From Hypoxylon rubiginosum (Eukaryota; Ascomycota; Sordariomycetes; Xylariales; Hypoxylaceae): a stretch of 64,000 nt of DNA. How positions within the stretch are numbered: the first letter of the stretch is position 1; each line of letters begins with the position of its first letter. Where the stretch lies: positions 1,612,001 through 1,676,000 of the forward strand of contig CADCXA010000027.1 in assembly GCA_902806565.1 (NCBI GenBank), in the 5' to 3' direction. A model generated the notes under the pieces. It was not told the DNA's origin and made no database searches. It saw only the letters and a program-made list of their open reading frames with translations. This document shows positions 40,013 through 54,900 of the stretch, piece after piece. The position numbers and the translations under genes were made by a program.

Positions 40013-40046
<34 letters not shown>

Positions 40047-40396
40047 ACTACTGCACGTACAGCACGTACCATGTACCTTGTTTAGCGTGGGACGCTAATA
40101 TCATCCACAATTTTAGTTTCAGTAACCCCTCCAAAATATTATATGTACTTTCATAGTAGTAGAAAACACTCCTCCACGCTGCCTCTCCTGAAGCTTTCCT
40201 TTACTCTTTGTCTGCCACACGAACTCTTCGCGTACACCATAGACTTAGACAGACTTTATCCTGCGGCATTCGTTGACTTGGATAGTCTATCATCCGTTCT
40301 TTTCGTCCTTCAAGACCTTACAAGTCAAGAAAGACCTGACTCAACTCGACCTCCCCGCCTCAAACGGAAACCATCCCAAAAGATCTCCGAGACAAG
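35256..40396. other. 5.1 kb region without recognisable genes
   Basis: This region lies between the divergent TPT transporter and the UGM gene. It contains GGTACCTgA/GGTACC repeats at 35693-35720, tandem words such as CCCTGAAG near 36847-36868, and a 152-codon open frame at 38076-38534 with no recognisable domain. The CTGGAA and CTG repeats near 39990-40044 lie close to the UGM start. No mobile-element ORF or terminal repeat was found. Confidence 0.5.
39990..40044. repeat. CTGGAA hexamer run followed by a (CTG)10 microsatellite
   Basis: Three CTGGAA copies (39990-40007) are followed after a short spacer by ten CTG units (40015-40044). They lie about 350 bases upstream of the UGM start codon, in the likely promoter or leader. 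Translation in one frame would give leucine and in the reverse direction glutamine or alanine runs, but the tract is not within a supported gene. Confidence 0.9.
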
Positions 40397-42231
<1,835 letters not shown>

Positions 42232-43966
42232 AAACGTAGCTTGAGCTATGTGAGTGGTTTCAACGACCCACGTACTTCTTCGGTTTGTGGTTAGAGGCCT
42301 CAGCAAAAAGGAAAGAAGATAGAGAGAGCTTTCTACTGGGAGTTAGGTAGAGCATGCAGCTGCTTATGTTTGATGAGTGCAACGGCTATGGGATGTTTGG
42401 CTGATTCTGGCTTGTGATGTTATAACGATGAAGCAGCATTGGAAGCCGATGCCATCTTTCTCGCATGCGCTGCTAGAGGAATTAATGAATAGAAACATAG
42501 ATCCACCAACTTGCCTCTTTTCCGTGTTTTGTAAGGTCGCACAACTGTTCTGAATGCAGTACCTAGATGCAATATGTAGACACTAGACATGCTGCTATCA
42601 CAAGATGTAGCTGAAAACAGACCAGTAAATTCCCTCGTCAGCCTTGCAGCTTTCCGTTACATATTTACCTGCCTAGGTACCTAAGGTACTCACACTACTC
42701 CTATTATAGCATTGCAGCATGGCTTTACATGCATACATATATACATAGTAATCGTACGTCATTCCAAGTCCGACTGCTTCCCCTGATTGAAGAAATGTAC
42801 ATGTCGACTAAAACATGGCGCATCTAATATTGAGGTCGATCGCGGGTAGCGGCGTATCGAATCATATTCTGGAGTTTTGGAGAATCCCATAGGCGCCATC
42901 CGAAGAGAATCATCAGATTGTTAAAATATGGCACTTGTTATTCGCCTTCCAGCTTCTAGGATGGGATATGATTCAGCCGAATTAAACGGTGCGGTTGTGG
43001 CCATGGGAAAGAAAAAAAGAACATAGCTGCTTTTACCTTATGTAGGCAATTCAGGTATTCAGGTAATTATGTGTCCAGCGTCCAGTGTCCAGTGTCCAAT
43101 GCCCAAGGTTACAGTTACAGTACTGTTCAGTTAGCGAATTACAGAGCTACCACCTTCGTCACACCACAGCACCACAGCTCCAGTTTGTCTCCCCTCTTCG
43201 TCAAGTGCAAGGTGATTAAGGTGGGATGTAAAGGGACGGGCTCAGAAGTTCTCCGATATCAGGATGACCGGGTCCGGTTCAAACTTGTCTAGGAATGAAA
43301 AGAGGGGTAGCTAATTGCCAGAGGTAACTCTTGTTAGTGAAATACGAAACTGAACAGGTCTTGTCGCATAGAGGAAAACATTTACGCAGCTACGAATGTT
43401 ACTCATCTACGTGTAATCCTACGTCTACTTGTACTTGGGGATATTTTTTTAACAAGACAAGAATACAAAACATATTATTAGACGAGTTTGCCTGGACAAT
43501 ACGACAAAATACCCCTGGCCTTTTCGAAATAGCTCCATACCTAAGCCTAAGCCTAAGGGACCTGGATCACCGATGTATTATAGAGCAAACCGGTAGCCCG
43601 CACGTTAGACGGTCCCTTTGAGAAGAAAAGAAAAAAGAAAGCTTTTTAGCGACGAGCGCCAAATTCTTCCACGCTTGCAAGACTTTAAGATCCAAGGTCC
43701 AAGGTCCAAGGTCCAAGGTCTAAAGTCACTACGGTGGATGAGGATCCCGACACTACACTAGTATTATACCTGATAACCTGGACCCAATCTGAATCAAAAG
43801 CTCTGGGCGGAGATCAGCAGCCCAGAGAGCCCAAAGATTTGAGATTCGACGGCGGACGATGTGTGTCGCGACCGGTGGCGTTTCCATCCCTCTCGACCGT
43901 CTCTACCTCCCTGTTCTGTCCTAAACGGAACCGTGGCTGGCCTCCCCATGTAAATGTCGAAATACT
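42232..43966. other. 1.7 kb intergenic region
   Basis: This holds the 3' end of UGM and the upstream region of the histidine kinase. It carries TAGGTACCTAAGG near 42674-42686, GTCCAGTGTCCAGT words near 43075-43100 and the TCCAAGG minisatellite at 43691-43718. No gene or RNA could be supported. Confidence 0.5.
43691..43718. repeat. minisatellite, unit TCCAAGG, four copies
   Basis: Four perfect 7-mers stand in tandem, followed by a truncated fifth. They lie about 250 bases upstream of the histidine-kinase start codon. Confidence 0.9.
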
Positions 43967-46900
43967 ATGGAAGAGCCCCTCGTCATGCCGGACGACCAAC
44001 TCGAGCTTCCAACCCGGATCTTTGAACGGCTTAGACAGCTAGGCGGCTTTACTTGGGATGAGTCTCGAAGGCCATTTCACTCAAGCTATGGCAACTGGTA
44101 TCCTTCCCGAATGCGATCCACTCGCATACTACGTAATGGCTTTCTAACACGGTCCGTCTTTATCTAGGCACATCTACGGTACGAGATTCGTATCGCCATA
44201 TTCCACCGCCGCCGCCGCGACAACCATCCCGTTGCAGGCCCTAGGCAGTCCATCAGGCATCGCCGCCAAGTTAGCCACGAGCCGCGCACCGCCAGGGGAA
44301 CTCCCCGTCGGATTTAATTCCCCGAGCGAAGCGAGTAGTGACCGTTCGTCGACTTCCCCGCCTGCCTTCTCCAGCCTCGCTACCGACTTATCGAACGTCG
44401 AAGAGCAACATATAATCGCACGGATATCCTACCACGTCCTTCGCGAGGAGAGAACATTCCATATAGCTAAGAGCTTGATCGCGACGGCCGATACGGCCGG
44501 AGTTCACAATGTAAAACCCATCGATCTAATCCGCCTAAGCCCCCAGCCAGGCGATCGTGCTGCCATAATAGTGGCCATCTACGAGCATCCCGGGGAGAAC
44601 TACCTGTTCAAGGCTTTGGATCTGGGGCCCGCCTTCTACTACGCCAGAAAGGTCGAGGACCGATTCGAGGCCCATCGCAAGACTGTCTTCTCTCTAGACC
44701 CTCCAATCAGTCTCATGCACTTTCTCGACTTCGCCATCGGTGCTACACAGTGCCTTGAAATACTGCACCATGGTCATGGCATGGTCCATGGAGAGCTTCG
44801 AGCGGACGCATTCCACTTCAATGTCGAATCGAACAAGGTAAAGCTGATATCCTTTGGCTCCGGATTAAGATCATTCGAACATGGCCTCACGAGCAGTGGA
44901 TGGTCTACACTCTCTAAAGAGCTTGGTGCGAAGAACAAATTAGTTTATATCAGCCCTGAGCAGACCGGCCGCATGCCAGCAGAACCGGACACACGAACCG
45001 ACATTTACTCTTTAGGCGTAATATTCTGGATGCTTCTAACTCAGCAACCCGTGTTCACAGGAACCACACCGCTAGATATCGTGCAGTGTGTATTAAGTCG
45101 GCGTATACCTTTGGTGTCTAATATCCGACCAGATGTACCCGAAGTTCTTGGCCGGATCATACAGAAATGCACGTCTAAGACGATTTCCGACCGCTACCAC
45201 TCGGCAAGCGGCCTACGCTATGACTTGCAGATGGTCCAGAAATTCCTAGGAAATGGTGACTGGGTGGCCTTGAAAGAATGGCACATTGCCTCAAACGACA
45301 TATCGTCATTCTTTATGCTACCCACGGCTATGGTCGGACGCCAGAGGGAACGCGCCGAGCTTGTGAAAGTCATTGAAAGAGTCGCGAAGAGCCACGCCAT
45401 CTCTAGTATTGGGGCAGCTAGCCGGTTTTCTGACGGCTCAGGTTTATCAAGTTTATCAAATGAACTTGCTGATAATGCAGACGTTTCTAGTAATAGTGCA
45501 AGTTCTATCGATGGAAGTATTCGGCGAAGCGGCTCTTCCTCCCAACCGAACTCAGATCTGAAGCAGCCTAGAAGCGTTGTTCAATCTTCGATCAATGGGA
45601 CGGACACATTAACACTCTCTACTGACACCATCTCCTCAGGCCAGTCGCTCCCCAGATTAACCAAGGCACGGGATAGGCATCCATCAGTATCTTTCGAGCC
45701 CAAAGGCACCCTTGAAACTCTTGGTGGGCAATCTTCTTCGCGCCATAGCGGCACAGACACCTCTACTAGTCTTTCAAGACAACTCGGTTCAGCAAAGTTC
45801 CGACGGCGAGGCCATTGCGAAGTCGTTACCATTGAGGGTGCAGGGGGTCTAGGAAAGAGTTTCCTTGTTCAGCAGGTACTAGCTGATGCTAGACGGAGAG
45901 GATACTGCGCGACGTCGAAATTCGATACAGCGAGGAGAACCGCATTCGGCCCACTCCTGAAACTCGTGTCCTCTCTATTCAAGCAAGTCTGGGGTGAAAG
46001 TAACACAGATACGCCTTTCCATAGAGCTCTGAAAGACTACGTTCGCCCTATGTGGCCGGTGCTTCACAATTTGCTCGGACTCCCAGAATTTCTCCTCGGT
46101 TCGCAAACAACAGCAGCGCCGGGCCCACCATCTTCTGCAAGTTCAAATGCCAGCCGGATCCACAGGGTTTCAGTGAGCAAGCGTAGTGCGTCGCCGCCGG
46201 TGAGCTCTCCAGGGAAGTCACTCCCTCAAAGTCCCCGTGTGACATCGCAAAGCTCGCAAGAATTTTTGCGGAGTGGTGCCGCCATCAAGACGATCCGTCT
46301 GATGAACACATTCTTGGACCTTCTCAGGATATTCACGACTCACCACTTCGTGTGCCTATGTCTGGACGACCTCCAATTCGCAGATGAAGAGTCTATGGAG
46401 TTGATTACTCAGGTGATCTCAGCTAGACTCAAGATAGTGCTAATAATAACCTATCGACCTGAGGAATTACCATCCGAGAAGATTCAAAAGATCCTGCAAC
46501 CTTTAGAGACTGAAGGTGAACCATCCTCTTTCTATATCTACCTTTAAAGTGATTCCAGCTAACTTCTGTTAGAAGACCCTAAGCCTGGTGGCCCTAGGAT
46601 AACCAAGATCGTTCTGTCGCCCCTGACTGAATATGAGATCCTACAGTATGTGGCGTCGACGCTCTGTCGACCCCAAGAAGACGTTGCTTCTTTGGCACTT
46701 GTGATCCAATCCAAGACTGCGGGTAATCCTTTCTACATGAGAGAGATGCTAAATGCTTGCTACCGGAAAAGATGTATATGGTACGATTATAAGGAAAACA
46801 GGTGGCTATTCGACCTGGACTTGCTCTTCGAACAGTACAAAGGCTCGGATAACTACGACGTCTTGAACAACGATTTCGTCGCTCGTAGGTTAAGCGAGCT

Positions 46901-49900
46901 TCCCCCAGCGTCCCAGGCTATTTTGGCGTGGGCGGCGCTTTTGGGAAATTCTTTCTCGTTCGAATTAATAACCAAGCTTCTGAGCAACGGGTCCGAACTT
47001 ATCGATGACGAAGACCACAAGCCGAGTGATATACTTTACCGTACCAAATACTCGAAACGGGAGGCGATAGTGGGACTACAAGCAGCAATTAATGCCTGCA
47101 TAATTGTTCAGGGTGAAACGGACGACAGATTCCGGTTTGCTCATGACAGATACGTCCAAGCGGCAGTGTCATTGAAGGAATGCAACACCTCTCAAATGCA
47201 CTTCGCCATTGCGCAGACGCTGCTGGCTCATTATGGCTCCGTTGTGAAAACCAGAGATAACACCGCCTCGCACATCACGGAGTCAGTCGAAATCATCAAG
47301 CGCCGGGTTCAACTTCGCCAGCCATACCGGAAGCATCTAATGGATTGCGCGGCATTGGCTGTGGAGAACGGTGCACGACCGACGGCCGCCAAGTATTATC
47401 AAAGTGCCATCACGCTTTTACAGCCGGAGCCGTGGACAGATGGCGTGGAAGACGTTGACTACGAGGAGACTCTCAAACTTCATCTGCGTGCGGCCGAATG
47501 CCATATATACATGGGAAATAATGTCGCGGCTCATAATCTTGCGAATACGGCTCTCGACAGCGCTAAAACTGCAGAAGACAAGGCTCCTGCCTGGCTTCTT
47601 CTAGCTCGAGTACAAGCTCAGAATGGAAATGCGGAATCTTCACTTTCTATTTTGAAAGGAAGTCTTCGTCAACTAAAGGTCGATATCGACCCGCAGCCGA
47701 CGTTCGAAAAATGCGACGCAGCCTATACGGAAGTGGCTGCTAAGATCAAGAGTATGGACAGAGCCGAGATCTTGAATCCCCTCGGTGTCATCGATGCTCA
47801 CCAAATAACCGTCGGGGCCATTCTGAACGACGCCATAAGCGCCGCCTGGTGGAGCGACACGCTGGAGTTTTACAACCTTGCACTAACACATATCAACCTC
47901 CATCTAAGACAGGGGCAATTCCCTCATTCTAGTATTGCCTTCCTCCACGTCGCCATGATTGCGTTGGCCCGCTTTAACATGGTTGAATTTGCCGCCGAGC
48001 TCGGTGGTCAATGTTTAGAGCTTCTGGAGCGCGCCCGTGATCCATTTTCTTCGGCTCGTGGCTACATGATTTATGCTACCTTCGTCAGCCATATCCAGAC
48101 CCCTATTAGTGTTGCCGTGAACCAGTCCGAACTGTCGGTCGAGTATGCGTCTACCGCTGGTGACCGTATATCCCTTATTCTTTGCGCTGGGCTCTCAGCT
48201 CAAATGAAGTTTTTCGCGAGCGAAAACGTCGTTTACCTCGAGTCAATCTGCCAATACTGCTGCGAGGAAGTACCGGGATGGCACCAGGACACTAGAGGCG
48301 GCGCTTTTCTGATAGCAGTGAGGCAGATATGCCGCGCACTCCAAGGCAAGACAGATACCACCAAAGCGGATGGGGTAATGTCTGATGCCCAGCACAATAC
48401 GGGTTCCTACAAGATTTGGCTTAACATCCAAACGCGGGATGGTGGCCGATCTGTTCTTGTCTACGAGACGATGGAAATCATCGCATTATACTTATACGGC
48501 CACTACGAGCAGGCTTGCGAGATAGGACGAAGGTGCCTTGACAAGTTAGATTTGATATGGTCGACACGCAATACGCGAGCCGTTATGGTCTTCTACGGCC
48601 TTGCCCTCGCAGGTCTCGTTCAGCGTAAAATCAGCGATCCGCGGACTGCTGCCACCGACTTTCAGAACGAAGTTCAGGATACAATTATAAAACTCGAAGG
48701 CTTAAATAAGAAGATAAAGGACTGGTCGGTCGTATCAGATGCCAACTATCTCGCTTGGTCGAAGTGGTTAGATGCTCAGATTGCGGAGCTTCGCGACAAC
48801 CACGGCTCCGCTATACGACATTACGAGACGGCATTAGATCACGCTTCTGAGTATAGTCTTCTTTTCGAGGAGGCCCTCGGCAATTTCTTGATGGCAGGCT
48901 TCTTTGTCAGACAGTCAGCGAGGAGATCAGCCACTGCTGTCTTGCGAGAGTCCGTTGCGCTTTGGCGACAAGTAGGAGCGGCCGGAGTCGCACAGCGCAT
49001 CGAAGAAGATCATACGTTTCTCCTCCACAGCCCCGCCCGCCACTCGAGAACAGCCGAAGTTGCCGTACAGACTGATTTTGCCGGAGATTCCACCTCTGTT
49101 ACCTACGCCGCGGATGGTGAAGATGCCTCGCAGTCGGTACAGCCCATGAACGCGGAAACAAAAGAAACGCGAATGGCTGCATGGCGCGGCTCAACGCAAC
49201 CAGAGGCCGGTGCCGGGTTGCCGGCTCTCGATATGATCGACCTTCACGCCATTCTAGTTTCATCCCAAGTTATTTCATCCGTCTTACAAGTTGACGTGCT
49301 GCTTAAGACGATGTGCGACGTCATCCTCCAGACATGTGGCGGGTCCGCAACCCAAGCGGCAATAATCGTTCAGGACGAAGACGATACGGATGACAATTGG
49401 TGTATTGCAGCCAGCGGGGACTCGGAAGGGGGTGCAGCAGCCCATATCCCTGGACAACCACTAGCTGATACGTCGCTGGTCGCCGAGAACGTGATTCTGT
49501 ACTGCGCGCGCTTCCGCGAAGTCGTCTTCATCCCCGACCTTGTCAGCGACGAGAGATTTGGGAACGTCAGTGACGAATGGCTACAGAGAAATCCTCTGAG
49601 CAAAGCCATCATTGCGATACCTATTTGTCACGGGTCAAAGCCGCTCCTCGGAGTTCTCTACTTGGAGGGTGAGCCAGGTTCCTTCACGGATAGGAATGTC
49701 ACCGTGCTGCAGTTGCTTGTGAACCAGATCGGCATCAGTTACTCCAATGCGCTCACCATGAAGGCGATCGAGAAAGTGTCCTCGGAGAATGAAAGTATGG
49801 TCAGGGTACAGAAGCAGGTCGTCCAGAAAGCCAAAGCTGCCGAATCGAAGGCGAAGCACGCCGAAGCCGAAGCCAAGCGTAACGTCAAGATCGCCGAGGA

Positions 49901-51578
49901 GGCAGCCAAAGCCAAGAGTATTTTCCTCGCCAATGTATCCCACGAACTACGGACTCCTCTGAATGGAGTGATTGGCAATTCCGAACTCTTGAGAGATAGT
50001 AATCTTAATAAAGAGCAGCTCGAGATGGCAGATTCCATTCGAGTCTCGGCCGACCTGCTACTCACAGTCATCAACGATATTCTCGACTTCTCCAAGATGG
50101 AAGCTGACAAGATGAAGCTCTACATTACGGCCTTCAACCCCGAAGAGATGGTGCGTGAGGTTGTCAGAGCCGTTTCATACAGCAACCGAGACAAACCTTC
50201 CAAGAACGTCAAGATTATTAAGAACATAAATCTCCCACCAATGCTCATATATGGTGATCCGATCCGCTTGCACCAAGTCCTTGGGAATCTTATTAGCAAC
50301 AGCCTAAAGTTCACCGAGAGCGGTTCTATCACAATCGGTGCCAAAGTCGATTCCAATACCCCTGAACAGGCCAAGCTGAACTTTTGGGTACAGGACACGG
50401 GTATTGGCATTCCGCCTAAACAGTTGGCCAAACTCTTCAAACCGTTCAGTCAGGCGGATGCCAGCACTGCTCGCAAATACGGCGGTAGTGGGCTCGGACT
50501 TAGCATCTGCAAGTCACTCATTGAGACGATGATGAAGGGCGAGATCAAGCTGGAAAGTCAAGAGAACGTCGGCACGACGGCTTGGTTTACAGTCACATTT
50601 GACAAAGCGAGACCTGAAGTATCGGCTGGAGACGCTCGGTTTTCCCCTACGGCGCAAGTGTCCGACAGCAGGCGTCACGCTCCTCAGCTAGCTAATGATA
50701 AGCCTCCATCAAGCCCAATTGTCGATCTGGCACGAATACCCAAAGACCAAATCCGCATTTGCATCGCGGAAGACAACCTCATCAATCAGAGGATAGCTAT
50801 CAAATTTGTGAACAAGCTTGGGTATACCAAGGTCGATGCTTACGAGAACGGCCTCAAGGCTGTGGAAGGAATGCGGCAACAGGCTAAGGAGGGGATGCCT
50901 TATCATGTTGTCTTGATGGATGTTCAGATGCCTGTCCTCGACGGCTATGAAGCCACCAAACTGCTTCGAAAGGACCCTATCGAGGAAGTTAGAAAAGTCC
51001 TAGTCATCGCTATGACGGCTTCCGCGATACAAGGCGATAGAGAAAAGTGCCTGGCATCAGGCATGAATGACTATCTTGCCAAGCCGGTCAAGGCAGACTT
51101 GCTCAAGAGGAAGTTGGATACCTATACTACAGGAACTATCCAACCCCCGACTCCACCAGCGAGGCAGTCGTCGGATCCCATTCTCGTGCACACGACACCT
51201 CCCGAGTTGTCAGATAACACGCCTGTTCCCAGTCCACCCGTAGTTACCGAGATGGTCGGTTCACCACCTCTTGTCCTCCCGGTGATAAGAAACATAGACG
51301 AGCCACAAGTTCCCGATGGTATACCCAGCGAGAACACATGGTCAGACCAGAGCTCCGTGGCTGATTCTTCCAATCCTTCTGCTTCGCAACCACCGGCGAA
51401 ACGTCAGCCGCGGAAGCTGACCAAGAATCGCAGCAGCAACGAAGGCGTGTTCTCTAGGCCACCTACTGCTATCTCCTCCTCCTCTAGCAACGAGAAGCAG
51501 CCGAGAACGGTCTTGCAAAGGAATTCGCGAGCAAGCAACTCATCTTTACTCAGTAGCGATGCGAGCCGCGAGAACTAA
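43967..51578 (+). CDS. class X-type hybrid histidine kinase with N-terminal pseudokinase
   Basis: Exons 43967-44097, 44168-46515 and 46573-51578 join in frame to 2494 residues. Order: kinase-like domain (about 80-350), Ser-rich linker, ATPase with P-loop GAGGLGKS (601-608), long helical region, GAF (about 1710-1890), coiled coil (about 1905-1940), HisKA with SHELRTP (H1950), HATPase with NLISNSLKFT, DTGIGI and GSGLGLS (to about 2175), and receiver (about 2220-2340) with VLMDVQMP (D2276). The tail is Pro/Ser-rich. This is the layout of fungal class X kinases such as S. pombe Mak2/Mak3, involved in peroxide sensing. The kinase-like domain has HGELR (251-255) in place of HRDLK and SFG (272-274) in place of DFG, so it is probably inactive. 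It should signal through a histidine phosphotransfer protein to Ssk1/Skn7-type regulators. Confidence 0.92.
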
Positions 51579-51959
51579 ATGCGCAATTGGCAGTAGTAGA
51601 ACAAATGTCTCAGCGAACACGAGAGCCCAAACTAGAGGCCCATAGAGAAATGGCTTCACTTCGAAAGGTGATGCTCTTAATCGGCCATCGAATTATTCCG
51701 GAATATTTGAGACGTCATCTCTTGTCATTTATAGACGTCCTGCTTCTAGTCCTCACGGCTACTTTCACCTCAGCATGGGTATCACCGGAACAGTCACATT
51801 AGCGCGCATAGCCGGGTTGTTTAGAATGCGTTGGGGGTTCTTAGCCCCCTTTTTCTTCAATTTTTCTTCTTCCACATGAAGGTTTCCAAAAACGACGACA
51901 CCGCCTCGCTTTAAATCGCATACGAATAGGTCGGTCTTGTCGTGGTAAAAGGCAAATAA

Positions 51960-51979
51960 GGGGGGGGGGGGGGGGGGGG
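51960..51979 (+). repeat. G20 homopolymer followed by CGGCGGCGGG
   Basis: Twenty G residues precede three CGG units about 380 bases after the histidine-kinase stop codon. Such a run can form quadruplexes and is prone to length errors in assembly. Confidence 0.9.
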
Positions 51980-54900
51980 CGGCGGCGGGTTATGGTGCTA
52001 GGATCTGGAGCATACACGGACCGTCTTTTATTTTTATTTATATTATATGGGTTGGTTCCCTGTGGGAATAATAACAGTATGAGGGATGAATTCAATACAA
52101 TGTCTTCTTATTGCTGGACGAGAAGAACGGAGCTACGTCGTTCACGATATAAATACAGGATTACGGCAAGACCCCGGGTAGCAGCAGCAGCATACTTTAC
52201 CTAGGTAGTGAGTCTGGTTTCATGATCGGAGGCGACGAAGCTGCGGGATACCTACCAACAAAGTACACGGAATACCATGTTTCTACTTCACGGGGGCGGG
52301 CAATATGTAAAAAGAGCAAGAGAACACAGCCTCCGCCATGGTGGAAACGGCAAAACGCTTGGTCAACCTGTATATGCCCCGAACACGCGAACACGCATAG
52401 AAGAATAAATAACATATTTTTGGATACACGATTGCTTGTTTACCTACCATTATCAATTGTGATTGATGATTCGCCAGCACAGACATCGTAGAGTGTATAA
52501 ACCGAGAACGATGCTTCTACTAGGTTCTATTTGGTACCCCTTACCTCTCATGCTACACGAGGAAAACATGCGTTCGGGTACGGCCAACTCGGCTGGATTC
52601 CCAGACGGACGACCAAAAGTGGGCTTCTCGGCCGGTGCTAGCTAGGTACCGTATTGCATTACGTTAAGAGAATGTTCCCTGTGGAGGGCCCGAGAGCTCT
52701 CCAGAGCGAGGCCACTTCACGCGCGTGGGGATTGTATCTAGTCGGACCGAGTCCTTCCCCTTCGGAACAATCTATTCGAATGAAGGGAATTCGTTTAGAT
52801 CTAACATGCCAAAATGTGTACCATATTTAGCCCGTGACTAGCCAGCCAAGGCCAAGAGATATGTCTGGTATGTTGATGTTTGGGGGGTGGGTTAGCTAGG
52901 GCTCGGTAGCGAGGTTATTCGCGGCACCGACAGTCTGGGACGGACAATATAAGCCGAATTGTTATTAAGTCTTAGCTCTGATCCGCGAGGAAACGAATGG
53001 TGATCTACCGCCTAGCTAAGGTACTTGAAACAAGGGTGGAGATGAGCTTCTTTGTACGTATCTGCAATGCAACGAGGCTCTGCACGGGGCGACTTCACTC
53101 TTATTAATACTAAACGCCAACCCCTTCCCCCCCTCCTCACCGGTCAGAAGCTGAAATCAGTAGGTGTCACAGCGGCTAGGGACGATGAGAATCCCCTTTT
53201 GGGAATCAAGGGAGCCTCGAGGGGTCGTTCAACGCATAAGTCAAGCAAAAACTAGGTAATCTAATTCAACCGACTGAGGTGGCTTGCGCCTCCTTGGGAC
53301 TAATAATTAGTAGAAACGCAATATGTAGAACTATTCATACCTTTAGAAACTACCTCAGCGCATGGGCATGAGTAAGGAACCAGGTTCGTAAGCTTATGAT
53401 GAAAGAAATCGGTACGGTTGGGGGCTGCTCGGAGTCTAACCCGCGCCTCGGCTATCTCGTTTTACTTTTTGGTCTCGATCAGATTCTTCCTTGATCAGAT
53501 TCGCCAATTTCCTAGACGGCCGGTGGCACAGGTTGGGCGTTGCGGCTTAAGCAGACGCGGCACGACCTGCACGTGTCTTTTCTCCCGGTCTTCTTCATTC
53601 CACTTTCGTACGTGCGGGCTTTGCGGAATCTAGCCTGTGTGGGAATGATCTAGAAGAATCTCCAGGGAGAGACCCGTCCACCAAGAAGCGGGAGGCGTTG
53701 CGTTCATGCGTTTCAGCTGCGCGGCCGAGGTCCATTTAATAACGAAGATAAGCAAAACGAGCGGAGAAATATGCAGTTTGCTTTTTTTTTTTTTTCTTAG
53801 ACAGTTAGACCGGGCAAATGTGGCGGTCAACGATGTATCCCTCCAATTTAGTTCGTGGGGTTGGATATGTAGATCGAGCTCTGCACAGTCTAACGAGAGG
53901 CTAGGTATCTGTCATCTCTTCCCGGAGTAGAAGCGTACGGGATACAAAACTCAGTAAACCAGCGCGGGATCCGACTGAATGCACGGATCTAAACGAAAGA
54001 ATAGACGCTTTTAACAGCAAAGGAGGGCCGTCAATAAGTATAGTTGATATAGTTGATATAGTTGCTAGATCTGGCAGTAAACTGACGTCGTTCACATATC
54101 AGTCGACCGGTAGCCGTAATGTATGAATTACAAGGCTGTCATGCTATATTCCAGGTCCATACGCAAAGGATCGGCGCGGGCCAGGAAGGTGGAAAGGTTG
54201 CCAGCTCGTGCATGCATGCTACGAGTAGCACATGTCTTCATGCAGGACATTTTGGTACCGTCTCTACCGTCTCGACTAGGAATAACCCCGTGGCTTCGCG
54301 TGGTGATTGATCACTGGTTGCAGCGGACGCTAACCTCCTTCATTATTAGAAAATAACGTTAGAGGTGATATTGGTCGACCGAATGCCACCAGAGAGCCAA
54401 TTTGGAGCATCGGTGCGTACCTAGCAATCAACCTACTTCCCAATTCGAACCCAGGTTAGATATCTAACTGTTTCACAAAAGGTCGGGCTCTGCTTGCTAG
54501 GTTAGCTTGAGCAAATTTGATCATGCTAGTAGTTGTAGTCGGTTAAATCCGCGAATGTCCGGATGATGGGATGATGTTGACGGCGACGCGAAGCTCGGGA
54601 CTGACTCAGACATGGTAAAGACAAGAAAAGCCCGCCCTAGTTCGTAACGAATGTGAGCGCTAGTATCAATTTACCGGCTTGCCGGAAAATATCACGAGAA
54701 TGAGAGTCAATAAGGGAGAGAAAAAAATGCCCGTTCGTAACAATTCCTAAACTCTCGAGGGTATCCCAAAAGTAAAGCCGCATGAGAGTAACAAGGAGAA
54801 GGCTTCGAAAACGATCCTCGTTGTATATTCGGGCTACAAGTAAATCGGAACATAACATAATATATTAGAAGATGTCGCCCGTATCAATCATTGTCTAGGA

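Noticed and set aside
54440..54475. A GGTTCGAATT-like B-box on the minus strand
   Set aside because: The flanking bases cannot form a T-arm stem or an acceptor stem, and no A-box is placed correctly. It is not a tRNA.
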